From Emmonsiellopsis sp. PD_33 (lineage: Eukaryota; Ascomycota; Eurotiomycetes; Onygenales; Ajellomycetaceae), in the NCBI GenBank assembly GCA_032988165.1, contig JANTQF010000024.1, positions 124,001-188,000 of the forward strand: a stretch of 64,000 nucleotides of DNA. The letters run 5' to 3'. Shown one piece after another: positions 61,339-64,000 of the stretch. The notes beneath the pieces are model-generated. The model was not told where the DNA came from. It was given only the letters and a program-made list of their open reading frames with translations, and did not search any database. The translations under genes and the position numbers were made by a program. The first letter of the stretch is position 1; the number at the start of each line of letters is the position of its first letter.

Positions 61339-62043
61339 ATGGTTCGCATCTCAGAAGCGATCAAGGAGGATCATCGCCTGCTCCGGCATTATCATGATAA
61401 TATCATTAATGCCAGAAACGAGGATACAGGGACACGTTGGGGGAATAAGGTACATCCTAATTAGCAAGAAGCAAGCGGAGAAATATCTTTCTAACATGGT
61501 TGATGCTATGGTATAGTTCACTTGGGAACTCGCTCGCTATACGGTAGCTGAGGAACTCGTCGTGTATCCTGCTCTGGAGAGTTATATCGATCATGGGAAG
61601 ATCATGGCAGACAAGGATCGCAAGGAACATAAGGAGGTATGCTCTACTGTCTTCTGAGGCCTAATAGGCTAGTCATACTTTCGCAGCACAGAGCATTAAC
61701 TTTGCAACCACTGCTTGCGCCCAAATAGATCAAAGAACTCCTCTACAAGTTCCAGGGCCTGTCTGCGGAGGATGCCGACTTTCGACCCACATTGGAAAAC
61801 ATCATGACAAAATTGAACAGGCACATCGACGAGGAAGAAGATGAAGACCTGGCATCGTTGGAATCCGTTATCCAGCCCGAGGAGTCAGAATCGCTGTCGC
61901 AGAAATTCGAACGAACCAAGATGTTCGTGCCAACGCGTGCTCATCCAGACGCACCTCAACAGCCGATGTTCGAGTCCGTCGTCAGTTTTCTGGAAGCGCC
62001 GATGGACCGTCTGCAGGATATGATGAGGAGATTCCCGGAGTAG
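61339..62043 (+). CDS. Hemerythrin-like (HHE) domain protein
   Basis: Three exons, 61339-61449, 61517-61636 and 61729-62043, 181 aa, all phase 0. A four-helix HHE cation-binding domain is indicated by EDHRLLRHYHDN near the N-terminus, WELARYTVAEELVVYPALE in helix 2, DRKEHKEIKELL in helix 3 and LNRHIDEEEDEDL in helix 4. These supply the His/Glu ligands of a di-iron site (H12, H17/H19, E48, H74, H111 and neighbours). No signal peptide, so probably cytosolic. The family binds O2, NO or iron; its physiological role in fungi is not settled. It lies next to the Fe-S assembly gene, but there is no evidence of joint control. Confidence 0.88.
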
Positions 62044-62803
62044 ATTGAGTTGCGGAGATCGGGTGGTAGAATAGAGAGACGGCATTTCTCCGGGGATAGG
62101 ACCTGGGATGATGGGATTAGTAGGAATTGGAATATGGTTTTTGGCGGACTTAATAGGTTGATGCCAGTCAGGGGTTAGTAGCTATTGGGCTTATAACAGA
62201 GCAGACCAAATTGACACCGCTTTGCTCGTTAGCTATATTGATGCCAATCATAGGTACCTATGGATGCAGATGATGGAACAGTGCAACGGTCCAAAGTATG
62301 GACAGATCCATAGCTCCCCCGATCATATGTTTGTTGCTTTTTCGTATGTCCATGGGCCAATATAGGTAAATATATTCCATGTACGAAGCATAGGAAGTTA
62401 TGTTTAACCCTTTGCATTGCTTAAAAAGGAAACTAGGATGAAGGTGTAATTGTCGGTTTTTCGTTCGCCCTTTCATTGACCCAATATACCTCTTGATTTC
62501 TGGATTCAATCCACTCGACTTGCTGTTGACAGTTGGCAGCTGTAGGAATATGCTGACATTTGATGGCGGCGGGATATGCGGAGATTATTTTGCCCGAACG
62601 CGGTGTGGACAACCAGCCAATAAGAAGTGAGGTATTCCAAGGGCCAGGATTTTGCCATCATTGGTAATCAAAACTTTTGTCTTCAAGCAGGACGACGAGC
62701 TTCTCGGCCATCAACAACCATCATCTGTCGTTTATTTCCTCTATTCGAGTATAGATCAGGGCACGAGCTCCGAGATCTTGTGTTCGTGACATATCAGCCG
62801 CCA
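62044..62803. other. Intergenic and ISA2 promoter, with a CCAAT box
   Basis: Non-coding. A CCAAT motif at 62617-62621 lies about 185 bp before the ISA2 ATG. The CCAAT-binding complex with HapX controls iron-consuming genes in Aspergillus, so it may be relevant, but a single CCAAT is weak evidence. Confidence 0.4.
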
Positions 62804-63954
62804 ATGAATCAGCGCATTCTTTCCGCCGCGGGCTGCCGGTTTGCGCAGCCTCAAACGTCGGCGGCCCTTTTCGTCCAACAATCGCGACGAGCGCTCTCTA
62901 TCTCTGCAAATCCCTCTTCTTCTTCTTCGCAATATATTTCCCGCTCGATACAGCCTATCCTTCCCTTCCTACTGCCGTATGCGTCTGCCAGTCAAGCTAG
63001 ATGCGCCCAAGAACTGCGAAGATCCCCACGTTTCCCCGCCACGATTAGACAACGATGTCCGTTTTCGACCACACAAGCAACGCGGGCGACAACAGTGGTA
63101 TTGAATCCGCGGACAGATGAAGAAGGGAAACCCATGATGATTAAGATTTCTCCTCGAGCAGCGAAGGTACGATATTTTGCGTTACCCGTCTTGAATTTTT
63201 TGGGGGAGAGAGGAAATGTTATGGCTTTGTCCCCCTGGTTTGACGTCAAGGATCACAAACTTCGCATGTTTTGCCAGGGCCAAGTGCACATGGTCGCTAT
63301 TTAGTATGCTTTGAATGCATAACAAGCACATACGACCATAGGGAGTGGAAAACAGGGCTTCCCGTCCGCTCAGCCGTACTTAAGCCACTCGCCGGCCGGC
63401 TAGTAGTTGGGTGGGTGACCACCAGCGAATCCCGGCTGTCGTATGTTTTTTATTTTTTTTTTCTCCCCTTCGCTACTTCGTTGCTGGCGTATTCTATGCG
63501 TGCGGAAGCTTGTGTTTGACTTGAGTCGATTATCTGCCGCGGACTTTGCTAACATGTTCGCCTCACTCAGCGCCTCCGCCAAATAACGGATCCTTCGTCC
63601 GGAAAGCCGACTACCTCGAAAGAAGGATCTTATGATCATCTCCGTGTGACCGTGGAGAGTGGCGGATGCCATGGCTTCCAATATGTAATGTCTCTCGACC
63701 CGGCGTCTAAGATTGACCCCGAGGAGGATACTATTTTTGAGGCGGACCCAGAGGATTCCGGCGAAATATCACCAGACGGGAAACCTCTTGGCGGCGAAGC
63801 CAAAGTCGTTATGGACTCTGCGTCCCTCGAAATCTTAGAAGGCAGCACGGTCGACTACACCATGGAACTCATCGGAAGCCAGTTTAAAATCGTTGACAAT
63901 CCTAGAGCGACGACTGGCTGCGGCTGCGGCACTAGTTTTGACGTGAAAGAATAA
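62804..63954 (+). CDS. ISA2: Mitochondrial iron-sulfur cluster assembly factor ISA2
   Basis: Two exons, 62804-63166 and 63571-63954, 248 aa, phase 0. The N-terminal 100 residues are Ser/Arg/Ala-rich without acidic residues, a mitochondrial targeting sequence. The A-type carrier (HesB/IscA) domain starts at MIKISPRAAKRLRQI and carries the three conserved cysteines: VESGGCHGFQY and the C-terminal TTGCGCGTSF. ISA1-ISA2-IBA57 mature [4Fe-4S] proteins (aconitase, lipoate synthase) in mitochondria. The intron is 404 nt, far longer than the 50-100 nt typical here, because it holds a complete 5S rRNA gene on the same strand. The first ATG in the frame is at 62804. Confidence 0.93.
63328..63446 (+). 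rRNA. 5S ribosomal RNA gene inside the ISA2 intron
   Basis: A full-length 119-nt sequence begins ACATACGACCATAGGG and contains GGCTTCCCGTCCGCTCAGCC, TACTTAAGCC, the internal control region AGTAGTTGGGTGGGTGACC and CACCAGCGAATCCC, ending GTCGTATGT. The ends pair (ACATACGAC with GTCGTATGT, helix I), and GGAGTGG can pair with CCACTCGCC in the 5' domain. Filamentous ascomycetes carry dispersed single 5S genes transcribed by RNA polymerase III, so a lone copy is normal; its place within a protein gene intron is not. The intact helices and the T-rich terminator suggest a functional gene. Confidence 0.96.
63446..63462 (+). terminator. RNA polymerase III terminator of 5S rRNA
   Basis: TTTTTTATTTTTTTTTT immediately follows the 5S sequence on the coding strand. 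The T runs would stop pol III, and at the same time lie within the ISA2 intron about 110 bp before its 3' splice site. Confidence 0.8.
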
Positions 63955-64000
63955 TCGCCCTCAAGGAAGAATTTCGTTGTACAATACTTTTATCAGGTTT

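Noticed and set aside
63400..63681. Minus-strand open frame over the ISA2 intron and exon 2
   Set aside because: Antisense of the 5S rRNA and ISA2 coding sequence.

Overview
The window comes from a filamentous ascomycete (Pezizomycotina). Genes carry short 50-100 nt GT-AG introns, two genes encode fungus-specific architectures (a PNP-NACHT-ankyrin NLR and a fungal BTB protein), a lone 5S rRNA gene is present, and gene-rich islands alternate with AT-rich, mutated retrotransposons. A secreted GH67 alpha-glucuronidase points to a plant-biomass degrader. Eurotiomycetes (Aspergillus/Penicillium/Talaromyces-like) is my best guess, but it is an inference.

Layout. 1-3.3 kb: AT-rich, CpG-free repeat relic running off the left edge. 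3.3-18 kb: dense housekeeping and metabolic island: GH67 alpha-glucuronidase (+) with an XlnR-like promoter, DHA1-type MFS transporter (+), EMC4 (-), divergent AP-1 beta-adaptin (+), kynureninase (-) and an MBL-fold metallohydrolase (-). 18-30.6 kb: accessory region with one very large intact NLR-type gene (2055 aa, -), a LINE relic and a pair of direct dispersed repeats on either side. 30.64-58.53 kb: one 27.9-kb nest, a Ty1/Copia element (290-bp LTRs, + strand) split by a head-to-tail dimer of a Ty3/Gypsy element (three 320-bp LTRs, - strand, period exactly 11,051 bp). All are dead and almost completely without CpG. 58.5-64 kb: gene island again: BTB-domain gene with an apparent frame break, hemerythrin-like protein, and the mitochondrial Fe-S assembly factor ISA2 carrying a 5S rRNA gene inside its only intron.

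Functional reading. The core genes are unrelated housekeeping functions (ER membrane insertion, clathrin-AP-1 traffic, tryptophan/NAD metabolism, Fe-S biogenesis) with one carbon-source-regulated hydrolase. The accessory block pairs a candidate innate-immune/allorecognition receptor, with near-identical C-terminal ankyrin units, with a transposon graveyard. The transposons show CpG-directed transition mutation (RIP-like): at many sites one copy has CA where its sister has TG.

Most notable: the NLR, the 5S rRNA gene inside an intron, the exact three-LTR Gypsy dimer inside Copia, and the sharp CpG-free domain that ends at the element boundaries.
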